From Streptomyces sp. LHD-70 (GTDB taxonomy: Bacteria > Actinomycetota > Actinomycetes > Streptomycetales > Streptomycetaceae), in NCBI RefSeq assembly GCF_031157275.1, contig NZ_JAVIFW010000006.1, positions 310,001 through 374,000 of the forward strand: DNA of 64,000 nucleotides, in the 5' to 3' direction. This document shows, piece by piece, positions 26,824 to 36,760 of the stretch (the first letter of the stretch is position 1; every line of letters starts with the position of its first letter). The position numbers were made by a program, and so were the translations under genes. Below the pieces are notes generated by a model, which searched no databases, was not told where the DNA came from, and saw only the letters and a list, made by a program, of their open reading frames with translations.

Positions 26824-28092
26824 CTAATTCACCTTCACGCGTGCGTGCCGGGCCGCTGCGACGGCCGTGCGGGACTGGTGTTCCACCTGATGCTCCAGCG
26901 GCACCCAGCGCGCTTTGAAGTGGCTCTCGAAGGAGCTGCTCCACTGGGCGACCAGCCGCTCCAGGCGGGCCGCCGCCGGATCTCCCGCCTCGTCGAGCAC
27001 CCGGAGCAGCATCGCCGCGGCCCGCAGGGGCAGCCGGCGGCCGAAGGCGTCGATGCTGGACACGTACGTCATCGTCGCGCCCTTCGGCGGTGGGCGCAGC
27101 CAGTCCTCCGCGAGGCCGGGCACGAGCCCCAACGCCCAGCGAGAGGCCCGCAGCAGCGGTCCGCACCCCTCGGGCAGCGACCGCTCCTTGGCCTCTCTGA
27201 GCCCCGTCTCCTGCAGCAGGCCCTCCACCCGCAGGGCCTGCGCTCGCAGCCTTCCGGAGACCCGCTGGAGGGCCTCGTGCGGCGCCGGGTGACGTGCCGG
27301 ATCGTCGACAAGATCGCTCGCCCACATCGGGACCTCGACGATGGCCGTGCTGCCGCCGTACCGGTGCACGTGGTGCCAGGTCGACCGTGTCACGTCCTCG
27401 GGCAGGCTCGGGAACAGCGCGTCCGTGCCCGGGTCCGGCATGACGTGTACCCCAGGGCCGGCTATCGGCCAGCCTGCGGCGTCTGACGTGCTGGTCTCTA
27501 TCGGGATGTGCAGCTGGGCGGCGGACTTGGCGAAGGGCTCTGCGAGGCCTGGTATGTCCTGCGTCAACTGCACCCAGCTGCCGCCCAGATCGGTGCCGTG
27601 AAGGGACACCTGGAGGTACGGCCGCAGCTCGTCGATGACGTTCAAGAGGGCGCGGGTTTCGGGCGGCCACTCGTCCGGGGGCAGCACCGACGGCGCCCAC
27701 TCAGGCTGTTCGGGACCGGCGGGGCGGAAGAAGTGCCGGTGGTAGTCGAACAGCGAGCGGGGCGCGGACGCGCGGTGCAGGGCCGCGCCGTCCGGGTCGG
27801 CGCTGAGCAGGAAGTGCCAGCTGGTCCCGGACCGTAGCTGCTCCTCGTGCACCGCGCGTCGGGCCAGATGGAGGGCTGTGGGGCCACCCACGGGCTCGTT
27901 GGAGTGGGCACCCGCGACGACCAGGACGCGCTGCTCAGCCCGCCCCACGGACAGCAGGTGCAGCGGGCGCCCCGCGCGCGAGGTGCCGATCCGTCGCAAC
28001 TCGCAGAGGTCGGGGCTTTCAGCCACCAAGGCCCGTGCGGACAGGACGAGTTCCGTCACACTGGGATAGTGCTGCTCCGTCAGGTGACTCAC
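26824..28092 (-). CDS. M14-family zinc carboxypeptidase
   Basis: A 422-residue M14 peptidase. The zinc ligands are visible as HSNE (GAHSNEPVGG, about residues 63-72) and the downstream His in LQVSLHGTD (about 165); the catalytic Glu is probably in STAIVEVPMW (about 253). It has no signal peptide, so it probably acts in the cytoplasm, perhaps on peptidoglycan fragments or peptides. GTG 28092 is preceded by GGGAGGA with 8-base spacing; the longer frame to 28152 adds an unlikely extension. Confidence 0.85.
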   Translation of the reverse strand: MSHLTEQHYPSVTELVLSARALVAESPDLCELRRIGTSRAGRPLHLLSVGRAEQRVLVVAGAHSNEPVGGPTALHLARRAVHEEQLRSGTSWHFLLSADPDGAALHRASAPRSLFDYHRHFFRPAGPEQPEWAPSVLPPDEWPPETRALLNVIDELRPYLQVSLHGTDLGGSWVQLTQDIPGLAEPFAKSAAQLHIPIETSTSDAAGWPIAGPGVHVMPDPGTDALFPSLPEDVTRSTWHHVHRYGGSTAIVEVPMWASDLVDDPARHPAPHEALQRVSGRLRAQALRVEGLLQETGLREAKERSLPEGCGPLLRASRWALGLVPGLAEDWLRPPPKGATMTYVSSIDAFGRRLPLRAAAMLLRVLDEAGDPAAARLERLVAQWSSSFESHFKARWVPLEHQVEHQSRTAVAAARHARVKVN

Positions 28093-28517
28093 CCCCGTTG
28101 GTCCTCCCGGCGTGCGCATCCGCAGTACCCCACGCCCTGAAGCCCCTGTCAAGGCGCTGGCGCCACTGTGCGTATGCGGATGGAAGCGCTCCGCTATGCG
28201 GACGGTAGGTACTTGAGGCTGTTATGCGCTCAACATCCGTATTTGGCGCGCCATTTGAGTGACTGAGCGGAGCGGAGACTTCCCGCGCGCTCCGCAGGGG
28301 AGCGCCTGACGCTCCGGCTCCAGGCCTCCTTCAGCCCCACGGGCGCGGTACGCGCGACGCAAGTGACGGAAATCCTTACCCTGAGCGTCGAAAAGCCCGC
28401 CTACGAGTGCGGTCCGGAGCAGTGCACGGTCGTCATGCGAACCTACGTACCGCCCTGCTCCGCTTTCGTGCCATCACCGCATGCGTGCCGCGCCGACGAG
28501 GGCGATACCTTCGAACG
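28093..28517. other. Promoter region between M14 peptidase and MFS genes
   Basis: No gene is supported. A GGAGCG-CCTGA-CGCTCC hairpin lies at about 28301-28317. An AT-richer patch near 28195-28250 (with TTATGCGCTCAACATCCG) probably contains the promoter of the M14 gene or the MFS gene. Confidence 0.4.
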
Positions 28518-30027
28518 ATGCCGCAGGGGACACGGGAGCAGAGCAACGCCGAGATTCCGCTCCCGGGACGTTGCAGACGTACCGGGAGGTGATCGGGCTC
28601 TCCGGTGTGCTGCTTCCGGTGATCTCCTTCCTGGGGCGGCTGCCCACGGCGATCATCCAGATGGGCAGCGTCCTGATGGTCACCAGGACCAGCGGCTCGC
28701 TCGCCACCGGCGGCATGGTGGCCTGCGCTCTGGCTCTCGGGCAGGTGGCGATGGGGCCGTTCGTCGTCGCCTCGCGGACCGTCACGGGCAGCGTCGCGTG
28801 GTGCTGGTCTTCGCGTTGGCCAACGCGATCGCCATCAGCACGTTCACGGCGGGCGCCCTGCTGGGTGCGCCCACACCGCTGCTGGTTCTCCTCGGGGCGC
28901 TGGCAGGCGCGTCGGTGCCCGCTATCGGACCGCTGGCGCGGGCCCGCGTCCTGGCGCTCGCCCGCCGGGGCAGGGCCGACAACCGGCTCGCCGACGCGGT
29001 GATGTCCCTGGAAAGCACCATGGACGAGGTGTCCTTCGTGCTCGGGCCCGCGGCCGTGGGCCTCGCCGCGGTCGTCGGACACCCGGCGTACGCGATGCTC
29101 CTGGCGGCGCTCCTCGTGGCCGTCTGCGGAACCGGGTTCGCGCTGCACCCGACCGCGCTCACCCTGGTGCCGACGCCGGCGGAAGGCCAGTACGAGGGGC
29201 GAGCGGACGGCCAGTACAAGGGGCGACAAGAACAGCCACGCGCGCGTGCGGCGGAGGAACACGCACGCGCGCGTGGTGCGGCACGGCGCATGCCACGCCA
29301 GGTGTACGTGGTGCGGGTCGGCCTCGTACTCCTGGGTGTGCTGCTCGGCGGTTGCGGTGCCGGAATTACAGCCCTCACAGAGGAGTTGGGGCGACCGGAC
29401 CAGGCGGGTCTCGTGTACGCGGCGATGGGCGTCATGAGTGCCCTCGTCGGTCTCTCCATGGCGGCGCTGCCCGGACGCATCTGCCTGCTGCTGCGCTGGC
29501 GCGTGGCGACGGCGGCTGCCGCGCTGCTCTCGCTCCCTCTGGTGTGGACGGATTCACTGGCCGGTCTGTATCTGGCAGTGACGGTTTTGGGCGCCATCTT
29601 CGCGCCCAACCTGATCACCGGATTCGGCCTTACAGAGAGGGCCGTTCCGCGTGAACGGCTGGCGGAGGGCATGACGTTCGCGTCGAGCGCGTTCGTCGGC
29701 GGTCAGGCGGTCACACTCGCTGTCGCCGGGCGCCTCGCGGAGTCGTACGGCCCCGCGGCCGCTTTCGCCGTCGGTAGTGCGGCCGCGGCGCTGGCCTTCT
29801 TCGTCGCCCTCGCGGCCCGTCCTGGGGGCGGTGGCGAGCTGTCAGTCAGAACACCCGAGCACGTGGGTCAACATGAGGTTCCACCGCATCCCCTGGGGGC
29901 GAGGACAGGAACCGATACCAGCGCATCGGCAAGGGTTCTCACGGGCCCACGTGATCTGACCGCTATGAATCCGCTCACTCCGCCGGGGCTCGCGAGCCGG
30001 AACGGCCGTGTGGGGCAAGGAGGTTGA
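28518..30027 (+). pseudogene. MFS transporter, frameshifted twice
   Basis: An MFS permease broken over three frames. Frame 1 begins MPQGTREQSNAEIPLPG (ATG 28518) and, after one missing base near 28562-28566, continues in a second frame with TLQTYREVIGLSGVLLPVIS and ends with MGPFV. A second missing base near 28766 (GTCG-TCGCC; one G restores VGRLADRHGQRRVVLVFALA, the MFS loop 2-3 motif) leads to the third frame through 30027. Restored, about 12 membrane segments and a cytoplasmic loop with EGQYEGRADGQYKGRQ repeats are present. Codon bias switches frame at exactly these points. Either a real recent pseudogene or an assembly error in G runs; the substrate is unknown. Confidence 0.8.
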
Positions 30028-30166
30028 GAAAAGAGCCTGAGCATCCGGCTGCACCGTCGACCGCTCCCGGAGTACCCTTCCTTGATCGTTGAACCGGGTC
30101 TCGACCAAGACTCCGGACCATGATCCCGAACGGGGTCCCAAGGGGGGAGCGGAAGGCGGTGCGTGG

Positions 30167-31408
30167 GTGAGCTCGGGCGGTCTTGAGCTGCCCCCTGGCG
30201 ACGAGGGTCGCGAGGGAGGCGCCGGCGACGCCCCGCCCTCTGCGGTGTCCCTGGCGCGTCCGATGGACACGGCCGCGCAGATAGGGCCGGAACTGGACTG
30301 GGGCGCCGACGCCTGGCACGAGGTGCGCACGCGCGCCCAGCGGGCCGGCCGCGCCTACATCTGGCTGAACCTCGTCGAACAGCGACTGCGCGCCGTCGTC
30401 TCGGCGGTCGTCCGGCCCGTGTACGAGCCCGTCCACGGCGACGACTGGGTGGTGGCCGCGGCAGGGCCCGCGGGTCAGGAGTGGGTGCAGCGCGCCGTCG
30501 CCGTACGCGAAGTCAGCCGCCGCAAGGGCTACTTGCTCGACCCGGCGGACGACAACGTCCTCAGCTTTCTGACGCTGCCTCAGCTGCGCGAGCTGATGGT
30601 GCAGCACTGGCCCTGCTTCGAGCCGTACTTCGACGACCGCCGGGACGTCGAACTCGCCCTGGACGAGCTGGAAGTCGCGCGGAACGTCGTCTCCCGGAAC
30701 CGCGCCCTCTCGGAGACCGTTCTCGCACAGGCGGAGCGGGCTTCGGCCCGGCTCCTGGAGATGCTCGGCGCCGACACGGACGTGCCCTCCGCGCGGAGGC
30801 TGCCCGTCGACGCGGTCGAGGACATAGTCGGCGACCGGTACGCGGACGTGGTGGGTGTGCACCCGGACCGGGTGCGACTGCTGCGCCAGTTCCCCGCCGA
30901 GGACATCTTCGGCGGGGCGCGGCGCCTCGACGCGATCGGCATAGGCCTGAACCTCCTGGCCCAGAACTTCTCCGGCCGCCGACTGGTGCGGCTCGCGGAG
31001 ACCGGCAGCCGCATAAGGCTGCTCTTCCTCAACCCGGCGAGCAGTGCGGTCAAGCGCCGGGAACGTGAACTCGGCATCAAGCGGGGCGAGTTGAGTCGTT
31101 CGGTCGAGATGAACATCCTGCACATGCGGCGTGTGCGCTCCCGCCTACGCGACCCGGGCGCCTTCCAGATCCACGTCTTCGACGAAACTCCACGCTTCAC
31201 CGCGTACATGGTCGATGGTGACGGATCGGACGGAGTGGCCGTCGTCCAGTCCTACCTACGGCGCACTCGCGGCATGGAGGCCCCCGTACTCGTGCTGCGC
31301 GGCGGGGGGCGCGTGGTCAAGGCGGGTGGGGGCGGCGAGCACGGGTTGTTCGAGACGTACCGCGAGGAGTTCGAGTCGGTGTGGGCGGATTCGCGCCCTG
31401 TGTCCTGA
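30167..31408 (+). CDS. SAV2148-family HEPN domain protein
   Basis: A 413-residue protein nearly identical in motif content to the conserved Streptomyces SAV2148-type HEPN protein (RAGRAYIWLNLVEQRLRAVV, YEPVHGDDWVVAAAGPAGQE, and DIFGGARRLDAIGIGLNLL). HEPN domains often bind nucleotides or cleave RNA, but this family has no proven activity. The C-terminal half (about 270-400: SGRRLVRLAETGSRIRLLFL, VFDETPRFTAYMVDGDG) resembles a phospholipase D-like sensor module. GTG 30167 is preferred over the TTG at 30089, matching the usual family N-terminus. Confidence 0.85.
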   Translation: MSSGGLELPPGDEGREGGAGDAPPSAVSLARPMDTAAQIGPELDWGADAWHEVRTRAQRAGRAYIWLNLVEQRLRAVVSAVVRPVYEPVHGDDWVVAAAGPAGQEWVQRAVAVREVSRRKGYLLDPADDNVLSFLTLPQLRELMVQHWPCFEPYFDDRRDVELALDELEVARNVVSRNRALSETVLAQAERASARLLEMLGADTDVPSARRLPVDAVEDIVGDRYADVVGVHPDRVRLLRQFPAEDIFGGARRLDAIGIGLNLLAQNFSGRRLVRLAETGSRIRLLFLNPASSAVKRRERELGIKRGELSRSVEMNILHMRRVRSRLRDPGAFQIHVFDETPRFTAYMVDGDGSDGVAVVQSYLRRTRGMEAPVLVLRGGGRVVKAGGGGEHGLFETYREEFESVWADSRPVS

Positions 31409-31653
31409 CTGTCGGGCGGCGGCCTCATGTCCTGGTCGGCGTCTTCGACCATCTCGTCAGCGGGCGGACTCGGATCCCCCGTCGAGGGCCCGGGGTGGGG
31501 AGCATCTCTTCGTCCCCGCGAGCGGAGCGCCGGACTGCCGCGACGGATGCGACGCAGGTCAGAGGTCGAAGCGGAACGCGCCAGTCGGATTGTCAGTGGC
31601 GCATGCGATCGTGAAACGCACATGGGGGAGAGCACCACGAAGGAGGGCCACGG

Positions 31654-32367
31654 ATGGGCTGGCACCAGGATCTGCTGATCGGCTTCGACCTGGAGACCAC
31701 GGGCACGGACCCGTGCGAGGCGCGGATCGTCACGGGCGCGCTGATCGAGGTCAAGGGCGGGGAGTCGATGGGACGTCGCGAGTGGCTGGCCGATCCGGGA
31801 GTGCCGATACCGCAGGAGGCCGTGGACGTGCACGGCATCAGCAACGAGCGCGCCCGAGCGGAGGGCCGTCCGGCCGACCAGGTGGCCGACGAACTGGCCC
31901 GCGCCCTGACCGGGTACTGGCAGTCGGGCGTCCCGGTGGTGGCGTACAACGCCGCCTTCGACCTGACCCTGCTCTCCGCGGAACTGCACCGGTACGGACT
32001 GCCGTCCCTGCGTGAGCGGCTCGGCGGCATCGAACCGGCGCCGGTCATCGACCCGTACACCATCGACCGATCCGTCGATCGATACCGCAAGGGGAAGCGG
32101 AACCTGGAGGCCGTCTGCTCGGTGTACGGCGTCCGCCTCGACTCCGCGCACGACGCCACCGCGGACGCCCTCGCCGCCGCCCGCCTCGCCTCTGCGATAG
32201 CGGTCAGGCATCCCAAGGTCGGCAGCCTCGGCCCCGCGGAACTCCACCGTCGGCAGGTCGAGTGGTACGCGGAATGGGCGGCCGACTTCCAGAAGTTCCT
32301 GCGCAGCAAGGGAGATGAGACCGCGGTGATCGACGGGCACTGGCCGCTGCGGAGCATATCGGCCTGA
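31654..32367 (+). CDS. DnaQ-like 3'-5' exonuclease (DEDDh)
   Basis: A 237-residue exonuclease of the DNA polymerase III epsilon type. ExoI is GFDLETTGTDP (Asp12, Glu14), ExoII is AYNAAFDLTLL, and ExoIII is HDATADALAAARL with the His-Asp pair of the DEDDh class. It removes 3' nucleotides in proofreading or repair. As a standalone domain it is not tied to the polymerase operon. Its C-terminus overlaps a 14-bp tandem repeat that includes the stop codon. Confidence 0.93.
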   Translation: MGWHQDLLIGFDLETTGTDPCEARIVTGALIEVKGGESMGRREWLADPGVPIPQEAVDVHGISNERARAEGRPADQVADELARALTGYWQSGVPVVAYNAAFDLTLLSAELHRYGLPSLRERLGGIEPAPVIDPYTIDRSVDRYRKGKRNLEAVCSVYGVRLDSAHDATADALAAARLASAIAVRHPKVGSLGPAELHRRQVEWYAEWAADFQKFLRSKGDETAVIDGHWPLRSISA

Positions 32368-32466
32368 ATCTCGGGCTGAACGTCTCGGAATCTCAGGCTG
32401 AACGTCTCGGGCTGAACGTCTCGATCTGAACGTCTGGTCCTGAACGTTTCGGCCTGAACAGGCCTG
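32362..32466. repeat. 14-bp tandem array starting at the exonuclease stop codon
   Basis: About six copies of GCTGAACGTCTCGG, several diverged, run from the TGA of the exonuclease gene to about 32466. The TGA is part of the unit. No fold is obvious. The array separates this gene from the convergent kinase-fold gene. Confidence 0.85.
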
Positions 32467-32526
32467 CGAGCGGGGGAAGTCCACCGGCACCTCGCCCCAC
32501 TCGGGACAGACCGACGCCGCCCGAAC

Positions 32527-33381
32527 TCAGAACGGGTACCAGCGCACCTCGGGGTCCCCGTCCCGCAACGACGCGACGCGCCTGCGGAATTCGGCGAGGG
32601 CCTTGGGGTTGGTGGGCGCGTGCTGTGACACCCACGCGCAGCTCGCCGTCTCTCGCGCACCACGCAACACCGCGCACCCGTCCCACTCCCGTACGTCCCA
32701 GCCGTACGTCGTGACGAACGCGTCGTAGGCCTCGGGCGGAAGGCCGTACCGGTCGCGGGACAGGGCCATGACCACCAGGTCGTGCTCGCGGAGGTCCGCG
32801 GAGAACGTCTCCAGGTCCACCAGGACCGGTCCGTCGGGCCCGACATGGACGTTGCGGGGGAGGGCGTCGCCGTGGATCGGGCCCGGCGGCAGATGAGGGG
32901 TGAGCGCGGCGGCCGCGGCGGCGAAGCCGTCCCTGCGCTCACGCAGATAGTCGGCGTCGGCCGGTGAGATCACATCGCCTGCGAGACGCAGCCAGCGTTC
33001 GACGCCGCCGAGCAGTTCGCGGCGCGGCAGTTCGACCGGAGGGGAGGGAAGAGCATGCACCAGGCGGAGCAGCCCGGCCAGATCGGCCGGTTCGGCGGGC
33101 CGCAGCGCGGGACCGAGGCGATGCCACAAGGTCACCGGATGGCCGTCCACGACCCGGGGTTCGGGCTCCGCGGCCCGCACCGCGGGGACCTCGCACTCCT
33201 CGAGCCAGCGCGCGACGCCCAGTTCGCGCCGGGCACGATCGAGGAGTTCGGGCGCCGCCCGGCCGACCTTCACGACCAGGTCGCCGGTGCCGAACACCGC
33301 GTTCTCACCCAGGGCGAGGAGTTCCGAGTCCCCCGCCACCCCGGCTTCGGCCAGCACGTCCCGCGCTCGTGCCTCGTCCAT
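32527..33381 (-). CDS. Aminoglycoside phosphotransferase-family (APH) protein
   Basis: A 284-residue protein kinase-like fold protein of the APH/choline kinase superfamily. The nucleotide-binding lysine is in DLVVKVGR, the catalytic Brenner motif is IHGDALPRNV (about 178-187) and the metal Asp is in VLVDLETFS (about 195-203). The substrate could be any small molecule or protein; resistance cannot be inferred. ATG 33381 follows GGGAGG by 6 bases. Upstream the region carries the ABC sugar operon promoter, with both genes divergent. Confidence 0.88.
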   Translation of the reverse strand: MDEARARDVLAEAGVAGDSELLALGENAVFGTGDLVVKVGRAAPELLDRARRELGVARWLEECEVPAVRAAEPEPRVVDGHPVTLWHRLGPALRPAEPADLAGLLRLVHALPSPPVELPRRELLGGVERWLRLAGDVISPADADYLRERRDGFAAAAAALTPHLPPGPIHGDALPRNVHVGPDGPVLVDLETFSADLREHDLVVMALSRDRYGLPPEAYDAFVTTYGWDVREWDGCAVLRGARETASCAWVSQHAPTNPKALAEFRRRVASLRDGDPEVRWYPF

Positions 33382-33687
33382 GTCCTGCCTCCCGCAGCGC
33401 GCTGCGCACGAAGTGCGGCGGCGCACGCGAAACGGAGTCGCGCATACCGCCATCGAGCCCGCCGAGCACATCGCCGATCCCTGTGTACGCCGCCCAGTCT
33501 CGCAGCCGGCGCGGGCGCGTTCGCACAGGCCACAAGGCATGCGCGCACGCTTGACGTACCCACGCACCATCAGCACGATGACGGTGGCCGCCTGGGACGG
33601 GTCACGGCGCGAAGCGCTTCCAAGGAAGGGCGGTGGCGGGAGACGGGCAGGCCATCCCCATACCAACCGCCTGAAGGAGCCGATTCC
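33382..33687. other. Divergent regulatory region, kinase and ABC operon
   Basis: No gene found. Holds the LacI-type palindrome (33611-33620) and an AAGGAG ribosome site (33674-33679) of the ABC permease. Upstream of the kinase gene at about 33391-33400 is the GGGAGG site on the minus strand. Confidence 0.45.
33611..33620. promoter_or_regulatory. LacI-family-like operator of the carbohydrate ABC operon
   Basis: GAAGCGCTTC is a perfect 10-bp palindrome with a central CG, typical of LacI/GalR-family operators controlling Streptomyces sugar transporters. It lies 67 bases before the first permease gene. No LacI-type regulator is in the window, so the regulator is elsewhere. Confidence 0.55.
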
Positions 33688-34611
33688 GTGACATTGGCGA
33701 CCGCGACGAAGCGGTCAGCGAAGCAGCAGCGCGCAAGCAGAACAGGGGACCACGCTGCCTGGTTCCTGGTGCTGCCCGCGCTGATCCCCATTCTGGTCCT
33801 GAGCGTCGGCCCGCTGCTGTACGGCATCGCGCTGTCGTTCACCGACGCCCAGTCCGGCCGGACGTCCGCAACCCAGTGGGTGGGCGGCCTCAACTTCCAG
33901 GACCTGCTGCAGGACACGCTGTTCTGGGACTCGTTCCGGATCGGCCTGCTCTGGGCGGTCGGTGTCACCGTGCCGCAGTTCTTCCTGGCGCTCGGCCTGG
34001 CCCTGCTGCTCAACCAGAACCTCCGCTTCCGCTGGCTGGCGCGGGCGCTCGCGATCATCCCGTGGGCGATGCCCGAGGTCGTCGTCGGCATCATGTGGCG
34101 GCTCGTCTACCACCCGGACGCGGGCGTGCTCAACGAGACGCTCTCCAACCTAGGCCTCGGCGAGGGCCGGGACTGGCTGACGGGCACGGCGACCGCGCTG
34201 TTCGCCGTGATCGTCGTCGGCGTGTGGGCCGGCATGCCGCAGACGACGGTCGCGCTGCTCGCCGGACTGCAGAACACCCCGCGGGAGTTGCACGAGGCCG
34301 CCGCCATGGACGGAGCGGGCGCCTGGCGCCGCTTCCGCACCGTCACCTGGCCCGCGATCAAACCGGTCGCCCTGTCCATCACGGCCCTCAACTTCATCTG
34401 GAACTTCAACTCCTTCGCCCTCGTGTACGTGCTCACGCAGGGCGGCCCGGGCGGCCGTACCCGACTGCCGATGCTGTTCGCCTACGAAGAGGCCTTCCGC
34501 TACGGCCAGTTCGGCTACGCGGCGGCGATGGGCTGCGTGATGGTCGCGGTGATCTCGGTGATCCTCGCGTTCTATCTCGTGGGCCGCCTGAAGGGAGGCG
34601 ACGAGTCGTGA
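33688..34611 (+). CDS. Carbohydrate ABC transporter permease (MalF-like)
   Basis: A 307-residue permease with six membrane segments and the EAA loop (LHEAAAMDGAGAWRRFRTVTW, residues near 205) that contacts the ATPase. It is the MalF-type half of a CUT1 sugar importer. GTG start with AAGGAG 8 bases upstream. Its stop codon overlaps the start of the second permease, an arrangement that couples translation. No ATPase gene is in the operon, so it must use a shared MsiK-type ATPase as usual in Streptomyces. Confidence 0.92.
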   Translation: MTLATATKRSAKQQRASRTGDHAAWFLVLPALIPILVLSVGPLLYGIALSFTDAQSGRTSATQWVGGLNFQDLLQDTLFWDSFRIGLLWAVGVTVPQFFLALGLALLLNQNLRFRWLARALAIIPWAMPEVVVGIMWRLVYHPDAGVLNETLSNLGLGEGRDWLTGTATALFAVIVVGVWAGMPQTTVALLAGLQNTPRELHEAAAMDGAGAWRRFRTVTWPAIKPVALSITALNFIWNFNSFALVYVLTQGGPGGRTRLPMLFAYEEAFRYGQFGYAAAMGCVMVAVISVILAFYLVGRLKGGDES

Positions 34612-35444
34612 TGCGTACCTCCAAGTCGGCGCGCGCCGCGCAGTACGTGGCGCTCGCTGCGTATCTCGTCTTCCTGGCCTTCCCGTTCGCCTGGCTGATC
34701 TCCACGGCGTTCAAGCCGGCGAAGGAGCTCGGCAGCCTCGATCCCACGTGGATCCCGCGCGACCCCACGCTGCAGAACTTCACGCAGGCCTTCGACGAAC
34801 AGCCGCTGCTGCAGGCGATGACGAACTCGCTGCTCGTGGCCGTGAGCGCGGCCCTCGTCGCCGTCGTCATCGCGACGCCGATGGCGTACGTGATGGCGCG
34901 GCACCGCAACCGGCTCGCCAAGGCGGCCACGGGCTGGGTGGTGATCAGCCAGGCGTTCCCGTTCGTCCTGATCATCATCCCGCTGTTCCTGATCCTGAAG
35001 AACCTCCACCTGATCAACTCGCTGCTCGGTCTGATCATGGTGTACGTGGTGTGGGCGCTGCCGTTCGCGCTGTGGATGCTCGTCGGCTATGTCCGCGCCG
35101 TACCGCCCGAGTTGGAGGAGGCCGCGGCCGTGGACGGGGCGGGCAAGCTGCGCACGCTGGTCTCGGTGACCGCGCCACTGCTCGCGCCCGGCATCGTGGC
35201 GACCGCGATGTTCGCCTTCATCACCGCATGGAACGAGTTCTTCTTCGCGCTCGTCCTGCTCAAGACCCCGGAGAAGCAGACGTTGCCGGTCATCCTGAAC
35301 CGCTTCATCGGCACCGAGGGCGTCGCCGACCTGGGACCGCTCGCCGCTGCCGCGTTCCTCGCGACCATCCCGTCGCTCGTGATCTTCGCGCTCATCCAGA
35401 AGCGCATCACCGGCGGCATGCTGGCCGGGGCGGTGAAGCACTGA
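34608..35444 (+). CDS. Carbohydrate ABC transporter permease (MalG-like)
   Basis: A 278-residue MalG-type permease with six predicted membrane helices and the EAA loop ELEEAAAVDGAGKLRTLVSV. Either the GTG at 34608 or the ATG at 34611 is the start; GGGAGG lies 9 to 12 bases upstream. It overlaps the stop of the first permease and its own stop TGA overlaps the ATG of the binding protein (ATGA type), making one operon of three genes. Confidence 0.92.
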   Translation: MMRTSKSARAAQYVALAAYLVFLAFPFAWLISTAFKPAKELGSLDPTWIPRDPTLQNFTQAFDEQPLLQAMTNSLLVAVSAALVAVVIATPMAYVMARHRNRLAKAATGWVVISQAFPFVLIIIPLFLILKNLHLINSLLGLIMVYVVWALPFALWMLVGYVRAVPPELEEAAAVDGAGKLRTLVSVTAPLLAPGIVATAMFAFITAWNEFFFALVLLKTPEKQTLPVILNRFIGTEGVADLGPLAAAAFLATIPSLVIFALIQKRITGGMLAGAVKH

Positions 35445-36760
35445 TGGCGCCCCGCCCGCGCGTGCGACTGCGCGCCCGACTCGTCGCCGCCGCGGCGACG
35501 GCACTCGGGCTGCTGCTCACCGGCTGCTCCGGCGAGCCCGAGGAGGACGGCGGCAGGATCACGCTGCAGTTCCAGTCCCTTGCGTGGCAGAAGGAGTCGG
35601 TGGACGCCAACAAGGAACTGGTGAAGGAGTGGAACGCCGCCCACCCGGATGTCCAGGTCAAGTATGTCCAGGGCAGTTGGGACAGCGTGCACGATCAGCT
35701 GCTCACGTCCTTCGAGGGTGGCGAGGCGCCCGACATCATCCATGACGCCTCGGACGACCTCGCGGACTTCGCGTACGGCGGATATCTCGCGGATCTAGGG
35801 GAGTTGCTGCCGGGGCGCCTGAAGTCCGATATCCCGCAGCGCAGTTGGGAGACGGCGACCTTCGGGGACGGGATCTACGGCGTTCCGTTCCTGCAGGAGC
35901 CGCGCGTCCTGATCGCCAACGCGAAGTGGCTGAAGCAGTCCGGGGTGCGCATTCCCACGCCGGACAGGCCCTGGACCTGGCAGGAGTTCCGGAAGGTCAC
36001 CGACGAGCTGAGCGGGGATGCGGACGACGGGAAGTACGGGGTGGCCTGGCCGCTGAAGGAGCCGGTCTCGGCCACGCTGAATCTCTCTTTGTCGACAGGT
36101 GGCAAGGTCTTCCATCGGGGCGACGACGGGAAGGTGGAGGTCCGCTTCGACGCCGCCGACCAGGTGGTGCCGAAGACCGTGCACGACCAGGTCAACTCCG
36201 ATAAGAGCGCGTCGAGTTCAACCCTGGGTATGGGCGGCTCGGACACGCTGCCGGGCTTCTTCGGCGGCAAGTACGCGATGGTGCCGCTCGGGTTCTCGTA
36301 CCGGCAGCAGATCGTCCAGCAGGCGCCCGACGGCTTCGACTGGCAGGTGCTGCCCGCGCCGGCGGGGGCTGACGGGCTGACTCAGGGAGTGAGTCCCCAG
36401 ACGTTGTCGATCGCGGAGGACAGCCCGCACAAGAAGGAGGCGATGGCGTTCATCGACTTCCTGCTGCAGGCCGAGAACATGGTGCGGCTCGCTCAGGGTG
36501 ACTGGATGCTGCCGACCGGCACCGAGGCCCTGAAGGATCCCGCTCTGCACGCGGAGAAGAACGACTGGGCGACGGGCACGGAGCTCGCCGAGCACCTGCG
36601 GTCGGCGCCGGCGCAGTCGGTGCGGGGCTACCCGGAATGGAAGGACAAGGTGGCGACGCCTGCGCTGCAGGAGTACTACAGCGGGGCGATCAGCATGGGT
36701 GAGCTGAGGAGACGGCTGGTCGAGGACGGGAATCTGGTGCTGGCCCGGTATCAGAGATAG
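35444..36760 (+). CDS. Sugar ABC transporter substrate-binding lipoprotein
   Basis: A 438-residue extracellular solute-binding protein of the family 1 type. The signal ends in a lipobox LLLTGC (Cys at about residue 28), so it is tethered to the membrane. WNAAHPDVQVKYVQGSWDSV and GEAPDIIHDASDDLADFA are the domain I hallmarks, and the C-terminal LSIAEDSPHKKEAMAFIDFL is typical. The ligand is probably an oligosaccharide. It is the last gene of the operon, and its last codons belong to a 23-bp tandem array. Confidence 0.93.
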   Translation: MAPRPRVRLRARLVAAAATALGLLLTGCSGEPEEDGGRITLQFQSLAWQKESVDANKELVKEWNAAHPDVQVKYVQGSWDSVHDQLLTSFEGGEAPDIIHDASDDLADFAYGGYLADLGELLPGRLKSDIPQRSWETATFGDGIYGVPFLQEPRVLIANAKWLKQSGVRIPTPDRPWTWQEFRKVTDELSGDADDGKYGVAWPLKEPVSATLNLSLSTGGKVFHRGDDGKVEVRFDAADQVVPKTVHDQVNSDKSASSSTLGMGGSDTLPGFFGGKYAMVPLGFSYRQQIVQQAPDGFDWQVLPAPAGADGLTQGVSPQTLSIAEDSPHKKEAMAFIDFLLQAENMVRLAQGDWMLPTGTEALKDPALHAEKNDWATGTELAEHLRSAPAQSVRGYPEWKDKVATPALQEYYSGAISMGELRRRLVEDGNLVLARYQR

